Positions 5,777 through 6,016 of a DNA stretch of 6,016 bases are shown one piece after another. The DNA is taken from contig CAKTMK010000067.1 in NCBI GenBank assembly GCA_934574045.1, forward strand, positions 1 to 6,016. The letters are read 5' to 3'. Made by a program: the position numbers and the translations under genes. The stretch's first letter is position 1. Each line of letters begins with the position of its first letter. A model generated the notes under the pieces. That model worked only from the letters and a program-made list of their open reading frames with translations, did no database searches and was not told the DNA's origin. Source of the stretch: an uncultured Oscillibacter sp. (GTDB lineage Bacteria; Bacillota; Clostridia; Oscillospirales; Oscillospiraceae).

Positions 5777-6016
5777 TTAGTCATCCAACTCCGCCTCATG
5801 CTTGAGGACAGTGCCGGAGGCCGCATCGATTTCGTAGTCATATTCCATATTGCCGGATTTGAACTCGACCTCGTAGACAAGCGTTCCGTCCTCATCATCC
5901 AGCTCAATGTCCATGTCATACGCCTTGCTCTCACTCACGCCTGCGTGATTCAGGGCAATAGATTTTGCCTTGGCGTGACCGATGTCCGCGCTGCCGGACG
6001 GCTGGGCAGGCTGGGA
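5777..6016 (-). CDS. PepSY-domain protein, C-terminal part
   Basis: The last 79 residues of a protein whose start lies beyond the right edge, ending in TAA at 5779-5777. A Ser/Pro/Gly/Ala-rich linker (first 10 residues) is followed by one full PepSY domain of about 65 residues: helix IGHAKAKSIALNHAGV, then strands around MDIELDDEDG, LVYEVEFKSGN and MEYDYEIDAASGTVLKHE. This is the usual form in exported clostridial proteins, often with two or more PepSY copies; the linker suggests further sequence of that kind upstream. PepSY domains are thought to inhibit or modulate extracellular peptidases or to bind ligands at the envelope. The terminator just downstream indicates that it belongs to a separate transcription unit from the repressor operon. 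Confidence 0.88.
   Translation of the reverse strand, partial: SQPAQPSGSADIGHAKAKSIALNHAGVSESKAYDMDIELDDEDGTLVYEVEFKSGNMEYDYEIDAASGTVLKHEAELDD

Overview
The window is GC-rich and almost entirely coded on the minus strand. Codon and protein style (clostridial-type M56 sensor, small PepSY protein, YD-repeat lipoprotein, strong AGGAGG-type ribosome binding sites) suggest a high-GC Firmicute, probably a gut clostridium of the Oscillospiraceae type. That assignment is inference from style, not from a marker gene.

Layout in the direction of transcription (right to left). (1) 6016-5777: the C-terminal 79 residues of a PepSY-domain protein that enters from the right edge. (2) 5724-5684: a perfect 18-bp hairpin that ends its transcript. 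(3) 5562-5513: a control region with a TTGACA -35 box and two TACA-NN-TGT(A/C) dyads whose centres are 32 bp apart, the classic BlaI/MecI operator form. (4) 5492-5112: a BlaI/MecI-family repressor. (5) 5115-2740: a BlaR1-like M56 metalloprotease with HExxH, joined to a long extracytoplasmic region that is not the usual penicillin-binding sensor. (6) 2739-2585: a 155-base gap with an 11-bp long-range hairpin, a possible second promoter and a 24-codon ORF behind a perfect Shine-Dalgarno. (7) 2584-1088: a membrane-anchored exported protein with a DxDGDG motif. (8) 1091-48, continuing to the left edge in another frame: a lipoprotein of YD (RHS-type) repeats, apparently frameshifted in a run of five G at 78-74.

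Genes 4, 5, 7 and 8 look like one transcription unit: blaI-like and blaR1-like overlap by 4 bases, and genes 7 and 8 overlap by 4 bases. The likely logic, by analogy with bla/mec, is that an envelope signal is felt by the M56 protein, the repressor is cleaved and the operon is induced. No beta-lactamase or penicillin-binding protein is present. The targets in view are two surface proteins of unknown function, so the signal is probably not a beta-lactam. The most notable points are the swapped sensor, a lipobox-like cysteine at the end of the last membrane segment of the M56 protein, the paired operators, and the homopolymer frameshift in the lipoprotein gene.
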